Assembly: GCF_004011865.1 (NCBI RefSeq)
Contig: NZ_RKLP01000007.1
Span: 1 to 64,000, forward strand
Length of the DNA stretch: 64,000 nucleotides
Direction of reading: 5' to 3'
Source of the DNA: Prescottella agglutinans
GTDB taxonomy: Bacteria > Actinomycetota > Actinomycetes > Mycobacteriales > Mycobacteriaceae
Shown: in pieces, positions 47,995 to 58,980 of the stretch
How positions within the stretch are numbered: the stretch's first letter is position 1
Layout: each line of letters opens with the position of its first letter
The notes under the pieces: generated by a model
Database searches by the model: none
The model's input: only the letters and a program-made list of their open reading frames with translations
What the model was told of the DNA's origin: nothing
Translations under genes and position numbers: made by a program

Positions 47995-48087
47995 TCACCG
48001 AATGTGCCGGAGGCCGCGACGGTTCGGGTCTTCGGTGATGATCACGGCCTCGACGGTGGAGCCCTGCGGATGAATCAGGACGGACAT
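47995..48087 (-). CDS. Possible 30-residue small protein
   Basis: ATG at 48087 opens a 30-codon frame (MSVLIHPQGSTVEAVIITED start; ends RRGLRHIR) with coding-like third positions. It lies between the 112-residue gene and the multicopper oxidase on the same strand. There is no clear ribosome binding site, so this is tentative. It could instead be the remnant of a longer gene. Confidence 0.25.
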   Translation of the reverse strand: MSVLIHPQGSTVEAVIITEDPNRRGLRHIR

Positions 48088-48108
48088 CTGCTCGGTTCGG
48101 TCGCCGCT

Positions 48109-48447
48109 CTACCCCCGGTGCGCATGGTCGTGCACGAACTTCTCCGCACGCTTCTCCGTTCGCCGCGCGTTGTCGGCGATCACCTGGCCGGCATGGCGAG
48201 TCGCCTCACCCATCGGTGACTCGGCGAGTCGGGAGGTCGTCTCGCGAACGCGCTCCGGCAGTTCGGCCTTCCGGACGCTGTCGGCAATGTCGGCCGGATG
48301 CACCCTGCGCGTGTGTTCCTTGATCGAGGGTTCCAGCGCCTGCCGGCCTCCTGCCGTGGCGTCTCGACGGCGTGCGACCACCACCGCGGCCCCAACGGCT
48401 GCCCCGGCGAGGACCCCGATCATCAACTTCTGCCACAGATTCGCCAT
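48109..48447 (-). CDS. Small membrane-anchored protein
   Basis: The 112-residue protein starts with a hydrophobic helix (LMIGVLAGAAVGAAVVVARR, residues 8-27). A basic helical region follows (VRETTSRLAESPMGEATRHA, AEKFVHDHAHRG). It resembles YtxH-type or Rv-hypothetical membrane-anchored helical proteins, but I do not assign a family. No strong Shine-Dalgarno is seen. The gene lies downstream of the 68-residue membrane-protein gene. Confidence 0.6.
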   Translation of the reverse strand: MANLWQKLMIGVLAGAAVGAAVVVARRRDATAGGRQALEPSIKEHTRRVHPADIADSVRKAELPERVRETTSRLAESPMGEATRHAGQVIADNARRTEKRAEKFVHDHAHRG

Positions 48448-48486
48448 GCAATGCGCATACCCGGCCGGCGAGCGGTGAAACCTCGG

Positions 48487-48693
48487 TCAGGGGAGATGCA
48501 TCAGCTGCCGGGCGAGGGCGAACAGGCGGCCGGCGAGCTTCATGACGGGGATACCCAGCGGAATCAGGATGAGCGTCACGCACAACACCGCGCCCACGAG
48601 CCACAGCACGGCCGCGAGGAGTCCGAGTACCGTACCGAGCAGGGCTGTGACGATCCCGAGGACCGCGTTGAGCAGGCCCTCCAACACTTTCAT
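48487..48693 (-). CDS. Small hydrophobic membrane protein
   Basis: The 68-residue product is almost entirely hydrophobic: a helix from VLGIVTALLGTVLGLLAAVL into WLVGAVLCVTLILIPLGIPV, then an amphipathic RLFALARQLMHLP end. This looks like two membrane helices. AGGAGG lies six bases before the ATG at 48693. Function is unknown. Confidence 0.65.
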   Translation of the reverse strand: MKVLEGLLNAVLGIVTALLGTVLGLLAAVLWLVGAVLCVTLILIPLGIPVMKLAGRLFALARQLMHLP

Positions 48694-48998
48694 GTCGACC
48701 TCCTGGTTCAGCCGGGCGCGACCCGCGCCCACTCGCACCCTCCTGACGGTGTTCCCGCAGGGTCTCGGCTCAAACTCGCCGACGCGACGCGGCGTTGTGC
48801 GGCTCGTGTGCACCAGCCGGTCGGCGTCGGCCGCCGAGAGGGTTCTGTTGTGGGCGTGTAGGTTTCGGGAGGGAAGTGACTGTGCGACAAAATCATCGAC
48901 TACGCGACGCGGCGATGATCACGGGCGGAGCCCTGGTGGTTCCGGTCGGTGCATTCGCCGCAACGCGTGTCGAGGTTGATCAATTACAGGAGGTACGC
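48694..48998. other. 305-base divergent region
   Basis: The region between the 68-residue membrane-protein gene and the VOC gene holds both promoters. The VOC reading frame is open upstream to 48795, with an in-frame ATG at 48915 and a hydrophobic segment. The strong AGGAGG before 48999 favours the later start. I see no further gene. Confidence 0.4.
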
Positions 48999-49355
48999 GT
49001 GAGCGACTACGACGCCAAGATGATCATGCTGTCGGTCGAGAACCTGGACGAGTCGATCCAGTTCTACACCGAGACCCTCGGCATGACCCTCAAGTTCCGC
49101 GACGGCGCGCACTTCGCCGCCCTGGACGGGGGATCGGTGACGATCGCGCTCGCGACCGCCGTCGACCACCCGATCCCCGGGAAGGTCGTCGTCGGCATCA
49201 AGACCGCCGATGTCGACGCCGCGGCGAAGGCGATCGAGGAGGGCGGCGGGGCCATCGTGAAGGGCCCGTACGACGACGCGCACGAGCGGCGCGCGGTGGT
49301 CTACGACAACAACGGAAACGGCCTGGTCTTCTACAGTCCGCTCGCCCGTAAGTAG
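48999..49355 (+). CDS. VOC/glyoxalase-fold protein
   Basis: The 118-residue protein has the vicinal-oxygen-chelate pattern: MIMLSVENLDESIQFYTETL near residue 6, GMTLKFRDGAHFAALDGG, then a second beta-alpha-beta-beta unit ending AVVYDNNGNGLVFYSPL. It may be a dioxygenase, glyoxalase or resistance-type protein; the substrate is unknown. AGGAGG precedes the GTG by six bases. Confidence 0.8.
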   Translation: MSDYDAKMIMLSVENLDESIQFYTETLGMTLKFRDGAHFAALDGGSVTIALATAVDHPIPGKVVVGIKTADVDAAAKAIEEGGGAIVKGPYDDAHERRAVVYDNNGNGLVFYSPLARK

Positions 49356-49367
49356 TCGCGCGAACGT

Positions 49368-49400
49368 GAGGGCCCGCAGCGTGGGACGCTGCGGGCCCTC
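49368..49400 (+). terminator. Bidirectional terminator after the VOC gene
   Basis: A perfect 14-bp stem (GAGGGCCCGCAGCG, 49368-49381, and its complement at 49387-49400) with a 5-base loop separates the convergent VOC and hemerythrin-like genes. Confidence 0.86.
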
Positions 49401-49406
49401 GTCGCA

Positions 49407-49883
49407 CTATGCCTGCTTGGCGGTCGCGGCCGTCGCGAGTCGCTCGGCCGCGTCGGCGAGCGGAATGCCGTCCTCGGCGAGCGCCGGCACCAGCAGGTCC
49501 ATGCACTTGCCCAGCATCACCACGAGCAGCACGCGCAGGGCGCTTATGTCGGCGGCGACACGGACCCGGTCGGTGCTCACGCACGACAGCCGCGAGTACG
49601 CCTGCTCCACCGTCTGCCACTCACCGAGCAGGCCTTCGACCAGCAGTTGCGTCCGGACCACGGGCGCCGCCGCCGGGTACAGCGTCTCCTCGGCGGCCCG
49701 ATGCCAGGGGCGCAGCGTGAATTCGGCGAAGTCGACGACGGCCCTGTGTGCGGCCTCGAACTCGGGGCCACCCTGGCCGACGGTGCGGAACACTTCGCGC
49801 TCGAGCCCCGCGATCCGACCGAGCAGGTCGAACATCGTCGCCTGCAGCTCGACGGCCGCCTCCTGATTCGTCGTGTCGGTCAT
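49407..49883 (-). CDS. Hemerythrin-like four-helix protein
   Basis: The 158-residue, almost fully helical protein has FEAAHRAVVDFAEFTL and RPWHRAAEETLYPAAAPVV, which resemble the H...HxxxE iron ligands of hemerythrin (HHE) domains. Later ligand histidines are not obvious, so iron binding is uncertain. It is divergent from the lipoate ligase gene by about 108 bases. Confidence 0.6.
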   Translation of the reverse strand: MTDTTNQEAAVELQATMFDLLGRIAGLEREVFRTVGQGGPEFEAAHRAVVDFAEFTLRPWHRAAEETLYPAAAPVVRTQLLVEGLLGEWQTVEQAYSRLSCVSTDRVRVAADISALRVLLVVMLGKCMDLLVPALAEDGIPLADAAERLATAATAKQA

Positions 49884-49991
49884 CGAAATCCTCTCGTCCC
49901 GTGGGCTCGGCGCCTGCGCCGTCGATCACACAGTAGGGGTCCCCGGCTGCCGCGCCACAGCGCTGTCGCACTCACCGATACGCTCTCTGTC

Positions 49992-51041
49992 GTGCGTGGT
50001 GAGTACAAGGTTCCCGGTGGCAAGCTCGTGGTGGTCGACGTCGAAGTGGAGGACGGGCACCTGTCCCGGGTGGCGCTGTCCGGCGACTTCTTCCTCGAGC
50101 CGGACGAGGCGCTCGGCGACATCGTCGCCGCGGTGACGGGAATGGCGACGACCGCCGACGCCGCCCGGCTCGGCCAGGCGATCTCCGAGAAGATCGACGA
50201 CGGTGTGGCCATGATCGGCTTCACGCCGGAATCGGTCGGCATCGCGATCCGGCGCGCCCTCGGGCACGCGACCAGCTGGCACGACCACACCTTCGACGTG
50301 ATCGAACCGGTGGTGCTCGATCCCGCGATGCACGTCGCGCTGGACGAGGTGATCACCCGCGAAGTGGCCACCGGTGAGCGCCGCCCGACGCTGCGGTTCT
50401 GGGACTGGGACTCGCCGCTGGTGGTGCTCGGCTCGTTCCAGTCCGTGCGCAACGAGATGGACGAGGAGGCCGCGGCCCGGCACGGCATCGGCGTCGTCCG
50501 GCGCATCTCCGGCGGCGGCGCGATGTTCATGGAGCCCGGCAACTGCATCACCTACTCGCTGTCCGTGCCGACCTCGCTGGTCGACGGGCTCAGCTTCGAG
50601 CAGTCGTACGCGTTCCTCGACCAGTGGGTGATGGGGGCGCTCGCCGACGTCGGCATCAAGGCACGTTACGTGCCGCTCAACGACATCGCCTCCGAGCAGG
50701 GCAAGATCGGTGGCGCCGCGCAGAAGCGGTTCGCCGCCGGTGCCGTGCTGCACCACGTGACGATGTCGTACGACATCGACGCCGACAAGATGACCGAGGT
50801 GCTGCGGATCGGGCGGGAGAAGATCTCCGACAAGGGCATCACCAGCTCCGGCAAGCGGGTCGACCCGATGCGCTCGCAGACCGGCATGGCCCGCGACGCC
50901 GTCATCGCCGCCTTCCTCGCGCACTTCCGCGCCCGCTACGACACCCACACCAGCACCTACGCCGACGACGAACTGGCCGCCGCGCGGGAACTGGTCGAGT
51001 CTAAGTTCGCGAGCCGGGAGTGGACCTACCGCGTGCCGTGA
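49992..51041 (+). CDS. lplA: Lipoate-protein ligase A with N-terminal accessory domain
   Basis: The 349-residue protein attaches lipoate to carrier proteins such as GcvH. The catalytic BPL/LplA domain (about residues 100-340) has RRISGGGAMFMEPGNCITYS and the Lys motif GKIGGAAQKRFAAGAVLHH. About 95 N-terminal residues (EYKVPGGKLVVVDVEVEDGH, then SGDFFLEPDEAL) look like the small accessory domain that in E. coli LplA lies at the C-terminus, so the domain order is reversed. GTG at 49992 gives this full arrangement. Confidence 0.87.
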   Translation: MRGEYKVPGGKLVVVDVEVEDGHLSRVALSGDFFLEPDEALGDIVAAVTGMATTADAARLGQAISEKIDDGVAMIGFTPESVGIAIRRALGHATSWHDHTFDVIEPVVLDPAMHVALDEVITREVATGERRPTLRFWDWDSPLVVLGSFQSVRNEMDEEAAARHGIGVVRRISGGGAMFMEPGNCITYSLSVPTSLVDGLSFEQSYAFLDQWVMGALADVGIKARYVPLNDIASEQGKIGGAAQKRFAAGAVLHHVTMSYDIDADKMTEVLRIGREKISDKGITSSGKRVDPMRSQTGMARDAVIAAFLAHFRARYDTHTSTYADDELAAARELVESKFASREWTYRVP

Positions 51042-51062
51042 CCGCCGTGCCGCGGACGAGAT

Positions 51063-51098
51063 GACCTCCCGCACGCGCAATCGCGGGTGCGGGAGGTC
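51063..51098 (+). terminator. Terminator after lplA
   Basis: GACCTCCCGCAC (51063-51074) pairs with its complement at 51087-51098, a 12-bp stem, 21 bases after the stop. It should serve lplA and the convergent secreted-protein gene. Confidence 0.84.
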
Positions 51099-51128
51099 AA
51101 TTCGGGAGCGCGGACGAGCGTGACTCGA

Positions 51129-51659
51129 CTACGAGAACGAGCCGACGCGGCCCTCCGCGTTGTGCTGATGGGCGAGGTCGGCGCCCGCTTGGCGGCCGAG
51201 TTCGGCGCCCACGGAGCCCCCGCCGATGGTGCCGGCGGCCGTGGCCGCCATCGCCGCTCCGATCGCGGGGCCGAAAACCGCCCCAACTGCGGGTCCAGCG
51301 AGCGTGATCGCTCCGATAGCGGCGGCGCCGGCCGGGACGCCGACCAAGGATCCGCCGACCAGCATGCCGAGCTCGCCGCCGAAGGTTCGGCCACTGTCGC
51401 TGTAGTCGGCGATCCGCTGCTCGGGAGTGGGCGCGTAGCCCGGAATGAAAACGGCATACGGATGCGCGGTCAGATCGTACGGATTCCACAGCGGCACAGC
51501 CGGGATCTGCGGGACGTTCGGCAGGGCCGCGATGTTCGCGGGCCCGGTGTCCTGCGCGTTCGCGGTGCCGGCCGAGGCGGCGACGATCGCGACCGGCAGT
51601 GCCGCGGCGACGACTGCGCGTCGCGCCCAGCGATTCTGCTTCGCATCATGGCGAGCCAT
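51129..51659 (-). CDS. Secreted glycine-zipper protein
   Basis: The 176-residue protein has a signal peptide (RRAVVAAALPVAIVAASAGT, cleaved after ANA near residue 36), then a Pro-rich region (PNVPQIPAVPLWNPYDLTAH). A Gly/Ala-rich hydrophobic C-terminal half follows (LGMLVGGSLVGVPAGAAAIG, AVFGPAIGAAMAATAAG) like a glycine-zipper membrane insert. Similar proteins are frequent in Rhodococcus and Nocardia, but the function is unknown. GGGGGA precedes the ATG at 51659. Confidence 0.7.
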   Translation of the reverse strand: MARHDAKQNRWARRAVVAAALPVAIVAASAGTANAQDTGPANIAALPNVPQIPAVPLWNPYDLTAHPYAVFIPGYAPTPEQRIADYSDSGRTFGGELGMLVGGSLVGVPAGAAAIGAITLAGPAVGAVFGPAIGAAMAATAAGTIGGGSVGAELGRQAGADLAHQHNAEGRVGSFS

Positions 51660-51844
51660 GAGAATTCCCCCTGAATTCGGTGCCGCGTGGGACGCGGCGA
51701 TGGTGTGCATCGGCGTCCCGGGCGGGCGCCGCAGGGCTGCGGTGACGCGCGCGATTTGCGTGAAATGTCCCCCCAGACCGGGGAGTACGGTAGCGCGCCT
51801 CCAAGAGAATCGTGAAATCGCCTGGTGCCGTGGGTATCAGGCGG

Positions 51845-52717
51845 TCAGCAGGCCGACAACAGGCGCTGGCACCGGTCGAGCAGTCGCGCCCGCAGCACCG
51901 CCGCCCGCTCCGACAGCGCCACCTGTTCGCGCACGTAGTCGGCGCGGCCCTGCGGGGTTTCGATGCGCACGGGCGCGTATCCGTAGTCGGACAGGTCGTA
52001 GGGGCTCGCCTTCATGTCCAGCTCCCGGGCATCCGTCGCCAGGCCGAAACAGTCGAGCACGAGTTCGGATTCGATCAGCGGGCCGAGCTTGGTCGCCCAC
52101 TTGTACAGGTCCATGCCCGCGTGCAGGCAGCCCGGCTGCTCGCGGGCGACCTGCTCGTCCCGCGAGAGCGGGGTCTCATTGCGGGGGACGGCGTCCGGGG
52201 TGAAGAAGCGGAACGCGTCGAAGTGGGTGCAGCGCAGTTGCATCGACTCGACCACCGCGTCGGTGGCGGCGTGCCCGAGCCGCAGCGGCACCTGCGCGTG
52301 CCGCACCGCCTCCTCGCCGCCGCGGTACACCATCGCCCACTCGTGCAGCCCGAAGCAGCTCAGGTGCGGGCGACGGGACGCGGTCGCCGACAGCAGCGCC
52401 GCGACGAACTCGACCGTCGACCGTCGGCGCTCGAGCAGGTCGGGGGAGACGGTCACGCCGTCGGCGGTGGCCTCGTAGCCGGCGTACTTCAGGTAGTCGC
52501 TTGCGGCGGGTCCGTCGAGCGCGGTCCCGAAGCCGGGGTGCCAGCGGCGCAACTGGTTGGGGCGCACGCTGTAGTAGGTGAACAGGAAGTCGTGTACGGG
52601 ATGCTTGACACCCGCGGCCTGGCGCTCGAGGTGGGGCCCGACGAGAGCCGCCACCGCATCGCGGTGGCGGTCTCGTCGGGCAGTCCACACCTCTTCCGGC
52701 AGAACTGCCGAACTCAT
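51845..52717 (-). CDS. Conserved actinobacterial protein, often annotated as 3-methyladenine DNA glycosylase
   Basis: The 290-residue protein contains KHPVHDFLFTYYSVRPNQLR, RRWHPGFGTAL, a GLHEWAMVYRG segment and QPGCLHAGMDLYKWATKLGP. Proteins with this pattern in mycobacteria and rhodococci carry the name 3-methyladenine DNA glycosylase, but I see no helix-hairpin-helix or other glycosylase motif, so that name should not be trusted. It ends 42 bases before the CNNM/CBS gene cluster continues, on the same strand. Confidence 0.6.
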   Translation of the reverse strand: MSSAVLPEEVWTARRDRHRDAVAALVGPHLERQAAGVKHPVHDFLFTYYSVRPNQLRRWHPGFGTALDGPAASDYLKYAGYEATADGVTVSPDLLERRRSTVEFVAALLSATASRRPHLSCFGLHEWAMVYRGGEEAVRHAQVPLRLGHAATDAVVESMQLRCTHFDAFRFFTPDAVPRNETPLSRDEQVAREQPGCLHAGMDLYKWATKLGPLIESELVLDCFGLATDARELDMKASPYDLSDYGYAPVRIETPQGRADYVREQVALSERAAVLRARLLDRCQRLLSAC

Positions 52718-52723
52718 TGGCTC

Positions 52724-53812
52724 TCAGACCGCCTTCTGCCCCGGGACCACGTCGTCGATCCGGTGGGTGCCGTCACGCACGGTGCCGACAAACTCCTCGA
52801 CCAGATCCTCGAGCGCGACGATACCGATCACCGCGCCGGACGCGTCGACCACCGCCCCCAGATGGGAGCTGGCCCGGCGCAGGCCCGCCAGCGCGTCGTC
52901 GAGCGGCAACGCCACCGAGATTCGCGGCAGGCGACGGATGTCCGAGCGCGGGATCACCGTCTCCGGCCCCGCGGACTCGTCGGCGACCCGGTCCAGCACG
53001 TCCTTCAGGTGCAGGTAGCCGACCAGCGAACCGTCGGCGTCGCGCACCGGGTAGCGCGAGTAGCCGGTCTCGATGACCGCCGCCTCGACCGCGCCGAGCG
53101 TGGTGCCGCCCGCGGCCAGCGGGACGGTGCGCACCTTGTCCGACGGGATCATGACATCGGCGACGGTGCGGCCCTCGGTCTCGAGCGCCTGCGTGAGACG
53201 CCGGTGCTCCTCCTCGTCGATCAGGCCCTCCGTGTGGGATTCGCCGATCATCTCGGACAGCTCCAGCGCCGACACGGTCGCGTCCAGCTCGTCCTTCGGC
53301 TCGACGCGCAGCAGCTTGAGGATGCCGTTGGCGCTGAAGTTGTAGAACGAGATGAGCGGGCGGGCCAGCTTGATGAACGCCAGATGGGCGGGGACCAGCA
53401 GCATCGCGGACTTCTCCGGACCGGCGATTGCGATGTTCTTCGGGACCATCTCGCCGAGCAGGATGTGCAGCACCACGACCAGCGCCAGGGCGATCGTGAA
53501 TCCGATCGGGTGCAGGAAGCTGTCCGGGACGCCGAGGGCGTCCATCGGCTTCTCGATCAGGTGCGCGATCGCCGGCTCGCCGACCTTACCGAGCAGGATC
53601 GAGCAGATCGTGATGCCCAGCTGGGCACCGGCCAGCATCAGCGACAGGTTCTCGCCGGCCTTGATGACCGTCGCCGCCTGCTTCTTGCCCTGCGCGTGCA
53701 GCGCCTCGAGCCGGTCACGGCGCGCGGTGATGAGCGCGAACTCGGCGCCGACGAAGAACGCGTTACCCGCCAGCAGTACGACGGTGAGCAGCACACCGAA
53801 CAGGTCACTCAC
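52724..53812 (-). CDS. CNNM/CBS membrane protein (Rv1841c-like)
   Basis: The 362-residue protein has an N-terminal DUF21/CNNM transmembrane domain ([61 protein letters not shown]) and a CBS pair (about residues 215-340; [28 protein letters not shown]). CNNM proteins handle magnesium or related cations; older names call them hemolysin-like. It is co-transcribed with its paralogue (start codon 8 bases inside it). Confidence 0.87.
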   Translation of the reverse strand: MSDLFGVLLTVVLLAGNAFFVGAEFALITARRDRLEALHAQGKKQAATVIKAGENLSLMLAGAQLGITICSILLGKVGEPAIAHLIEKPMDALGVPDSFLHPIGFTIALALVVVLHILLGEMVPKNIAIAGPEKSAMLLVPAHLAFIKLARPLISFYNFSANGILKLLRVEPKDELDATVSALELSEMIGESHTEGLIDEEEHRRLTQALETEGRTVADVMIPSDKVRTVPLAAGGTTLGAVEAAVIETGYSRYPVRDADGSLVGYLHLKDVLDRVADESAGPETVIPRSDIRRLPRISVALPLDDALAGLRRASSHLGAVVDASGAVIGIVALEDLVEEFVGTVRDGTHRIDDVVPGQKAV

Positions 53813-55184
53813 GGCCGTCCTCCTCTCGCGTCGCGCCGATCGCCGGGACCGGGGTCAGCAGCACCCGGTCGATCCGCCGGCCGTCCATCGTCAGCACCCG
53901 TGCGATCCAGCCGCGGCCGTCCGGGCCCATGGGCTTGCCGCTCGCGTCGGGCAGGGCCACCTCGTCGCCCTCGACCGGGATCCGGCCCAGGCAGGTGAGG
54001 ACCAGGCCGCCGAGCGTGTCGTACTCGCCCTCGGGGGCGGAGTAGCCCGTGGCCCGGGTGATCTCGTCGGTGCGCAGCAGGCCCGAGCAGGACCAGCTGT
54101 GGCCGACCCGCTGGACGTCGATCTCGGGTTCGTCGTGCTCGTCGCGGACGTCGCCGAGGATCTCCTCGATCAGGTCCTCCATCGTCACGATGCCCGCGGT
54201 GCCGCCGTACTCGTCGACGACGAGCGCGACCTGCATGCCGTCGGCGCGCACCTGTTCCATCACCGCGTCACCGTCGAGGGTCGACGGCACCACGGGGACG
54301 GCCTGCGCGAGCGAGTCGAGCCGGGTCGTCGCGCGCCGCGCGGCCGGCACGGTGAACGCGTGCTTGATGTGCACCACGCCGACCGTGTTGTCGAGATCGC
54401 CGTCCACGATCGGGAACCGGGAGAACCCGGTGCGCGACGCCGCCTCGATCAGATCGGTGACGGTCGCGTCGGTGTCGAGCGATTCGATCTTCACGCGCGG
54501 GGTCATCAGCTCCTCGGCGCTCAGGTCGCCGAACCGCAGCGACCGGTTGACCAGCAGCGCGGTGCCCGCGTCGAGCGAGCCGCGCGCGGCGGACGTGGAG
54601 ACCAGGGACCCGAGTTCCTGCGGCGAGCGGGCCGACCGCAGTTCCTCGGCGGGTTCGATGCCGAGGCGCCGGACCACCCAGTTCGCGGTGCCGTTGAGGC
54701 CGTTGATGGCCCACTTGAAGATCAGCGAGAAGCCGGCCTGCAGCCCGGCGGTGGCGCGGGCGGTCGGCAGCGGCTTGGAGATCGCCAGGTTCTTGGGGAC
54801 CAGCTCACCGAAGATCATCGAGAACGACGTCGCGATGATCAGCGCCAGCGCGAGCGAGATGCCGCTCGCCGTCGAATCGGACACCCCGACGCCGGACAGC
54901 AGCGGGGTGATGAAGCGGGCGAGGACGGGTTCCGCGAGGTAACCGGTGATCAGGGTGGTGATCGTGATGCCCAGCTGGGCGCCGGAGAGCTGGAACGACA
55001 GCGTGCGGTGCGCGTGCTGGACCTGCCGGGCACGGCGGTCGCCGTCGCGCGCGTGGGCGTCGACGGTGCTGCGCTCGAGTGCGGTGAGAGAGAATTCTGC
55101 CGCCACGAAGAGGGCGGTGCCTGCGGTCAGGGCTACGAAGCCGACCAGGCTGAGAGTTGTGAGGGAGATGGCTGCGACATCCAT
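53805..55184 (-). CDS. CNNM/CBS membrane protein with CorC-HlyC domain (Rv1842c-like)
   Basis: The 459-residue protein has a DUF21 domain ([57 protein letters not shown]), two CBS domains ([32 protein letters not shown]) and a C-terminal CorC/HlyC transporter-associated domain ([20 protein letters not shown]). It is a full-length member, while the 52724 paralogue lacks the last domain. ATG 55184 is chosen; GTG 55199 is possible. Confidence 0.88.
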   Translation of the reverse strand: MDVAAISLTTLSLVGFVALTAGTALFVAAEFSLTALERSTVDAHARDGDRRARQVQHAHRTLSFQLSGAQLGITITTLITGYLAEPVLARFITPLLSGVGVSDSTASGISLALALIIATSFSMIFGELVPKNLAISKPLPTARATAGLQAGFSLIFKWAINGLNGTANWVVRRLGIEPAEELRSARSPQELGSLVSTSAARGSLDAGTALLVNRSLRFGDLSAEELMTPRVKIESLDTDATVTDLIEAASRTGFSRFPIVDGDLDNTVGVVHIKHAFTVPAARRATTRLDSLAQAVPVVPSTLDGDAVMEQVRADGMQVALVVDEYGGTAGIVTMEDLIEEILGDVRDEHDEPEIDVQRVGHSWSCSGLLRTDEITRATGYSAPEGEYDTLGGLVLTCLGRIPVEGDEVALPDASGKPMGPDGRGWIARVLTMDGRRIDRVLLTPVPAIGATREEDGRE

Positions 55185-55185
55185 G

Positions 55186-55464
55186 TCAGCACCACCCACC
55201 CTGGAGATCGGGGCCGCCGGGTTTGTCTCCCGGCTCGGTAGAGGAGCCCTCCGAGGTGTCGGTACCGGCCGATTCGGATCCCGAACCGGGGGAGGTTGCT
55301 ACAGGGGGTGTGTCAGGGGGCGTGTGAATGGGTGCCTCGGGCACCGGAGTCCTCTCTGTCTGGCGGCGCATCACTACTCGTCCAACCGGATTTGCGCCGG
55401 GCGTATTTCCGGAAGGTGAGCCTCCACTGTACCGGCCGCCACCGAAAAGGGATGAAACGGACAT
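55186..55464 (-). CDS. Possible low-complexity small protein
   Basis: A 92-codon frame ([15 protein letters not shown] start) rich in Ser, Pro, Thr and Gly ends two bases before the CNNM/CBS start codon (QGGWC, then TGA). The placement is suggestive, but there is no ribosome binding site and the composition is what non-coding GC-rich DNA gives. The 305-base gap holds nothing else clear; a possible -10 TACAGT lies at its centre on the minus strand. Confidence 0.25.
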   Translation of the reverse strand: MSVSSLFGGGRYSGGSPSGNTPGANPVGRVVMRRQTERTPVPEAPIHTPPDTPPVATSPGSGSESAGTDTSEGSSTEPGDKPGGPDLQGGWC

Positions 55465-55489
55465 GTTTGGGATGGTGTCGGTGCGACCG

Positions 55490-58025
<2,536 letters not shown>

Positions 58026-58041
58026 GATTCCTCCATGTGAT

Positions 58042-58057
58042 TGAAGATTTGACTTCA
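58042..58057. promoter_or_regulatory. Dyad TGAAG-N6-CTTCA upstream of pirin
   Basis: Perfect 5-base arms (58042-58046, 58053-58057) lie 17 bases before the pirin start in an AT-richer patch. It is a plausible repressor site for a TetR- or MarR-type regulator located elsewhere. Confidence 0.4.
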
Positions 58058-58100
58058 TTCTCGACGAATGGAACGTCGGGGTGCTCGGCGGGCATTCCCG

Positions 58101-58976
58101 TCAGTCCGCGACCGGTTCCGGTGCCGGGTGCCGTGCGGCCTCGTCCCGGGAGAGCGCGACGGTGGTGTACACCATCACCGCGAGCGCGAGGACGACGACC
58201 GCGACCGCCGGACCCGACACCCGCAGGCGCTCGTCGAGCACGGTCATCCCCAGGAAGATCGCGATCACCGGTTCGCCGATCGTCATCGCCGGCAGCGACG
58301 CCGACAGCGGGCCCACCTGGAACGCGCGCTGCTGCAGGTAGACGCCGACGATGCCGGCGGCGAGCAGCGCGTACGTCTGCCACGCGCCCAGCACCTCGGG
58401 CAGCCCCCGCTCGAACAGGTCGGTGACGTACTTGGTGAACGCCACGGCGACGCCGTACAGGGCGCCGCTCGCCCCGCCGAGCAGCAGCGCCCGCCAGCCC
58501 GCGTCGATCCGCGGCGACCAGCCGATCAGCGTCGCGACGACGATGACGGCGACCACCGCGGTCAGCGGGACCGCCCACGCATCCCACGGCGCGTCGGTGT
58601 TGCCCTCGGTGGGGTTGCCGACCACGAGGAACACCGCGAGCGACACGGTCAGGGCCCCGGCGAGCAGCCACGCGCTCCGGGTGAACCGGTAGCCGGAGAA
58701 CCGCGCCGACAGCGGCAGCGCGAACAGCAGCGCGGTCACCAGCAACGGCTGCACCACCAGCACCGACCCGAGCGCCAGGGCCACCACCTGCATCAGGTAG
58801 CCGCCGCCGTCCCCCAGCAGCCCGGCCCACCAGCGCGGGCTGCGGATCAGCGACGCGATCAGCGCCTGGTCCTCCGGGACCGCCGACGCCGCGCTCTGCT
58901 GCGCGACGGACGCGCACGCGAACAGGAACGCGGCGATCAGCGCGCACACGATCGAGGCGACCGGCAGCCCGGGCAT
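58101..58976 (-). CDS. DMT/EamA-like transporter
   Basis: The 291-residue, highly hydrophobic protein has about nine or ten transmembrane helices, starting with VASIVCALIAAFLFACASVA and including QVVALALGSVLVVQPLLVTA and SASLPAMTIGEPVIAIFLG. The paired five-helix plan with the EPV motif fits the drug/metabolite transporter superfamily. The substrate is unknown. It starts four bases after the DEAD-box gene, so the two may share a transcript. Confidence 0.8.
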   Translation of the reverse strand: MPGLPVASIVCALIAAFLFACASVAQQSAASAVPEDQALIASLIRSPRWWAGLLGDGGGYLMQVVALALGSVLVVQPLLVTALLFALPLSARFSGYRFTRSAWLLAGALTVSLAVFLVVGNPTEGNTDAPWDAWAVPLTAVVAVIVVATLIGWSPRIDAGWRALLLGGASGALYGVAVAFTKYVTDLFERGLPEVLGAWQTYALLAAGIVGVYLQQRAFQVGPLSASLPAMTIGEPVIAIFLGMTVLDERLRVSGPAVAVVVLALAVMVYTTVALSRDEAARHPAPEPVAD

Positions 58977-58980
58977 GGGC

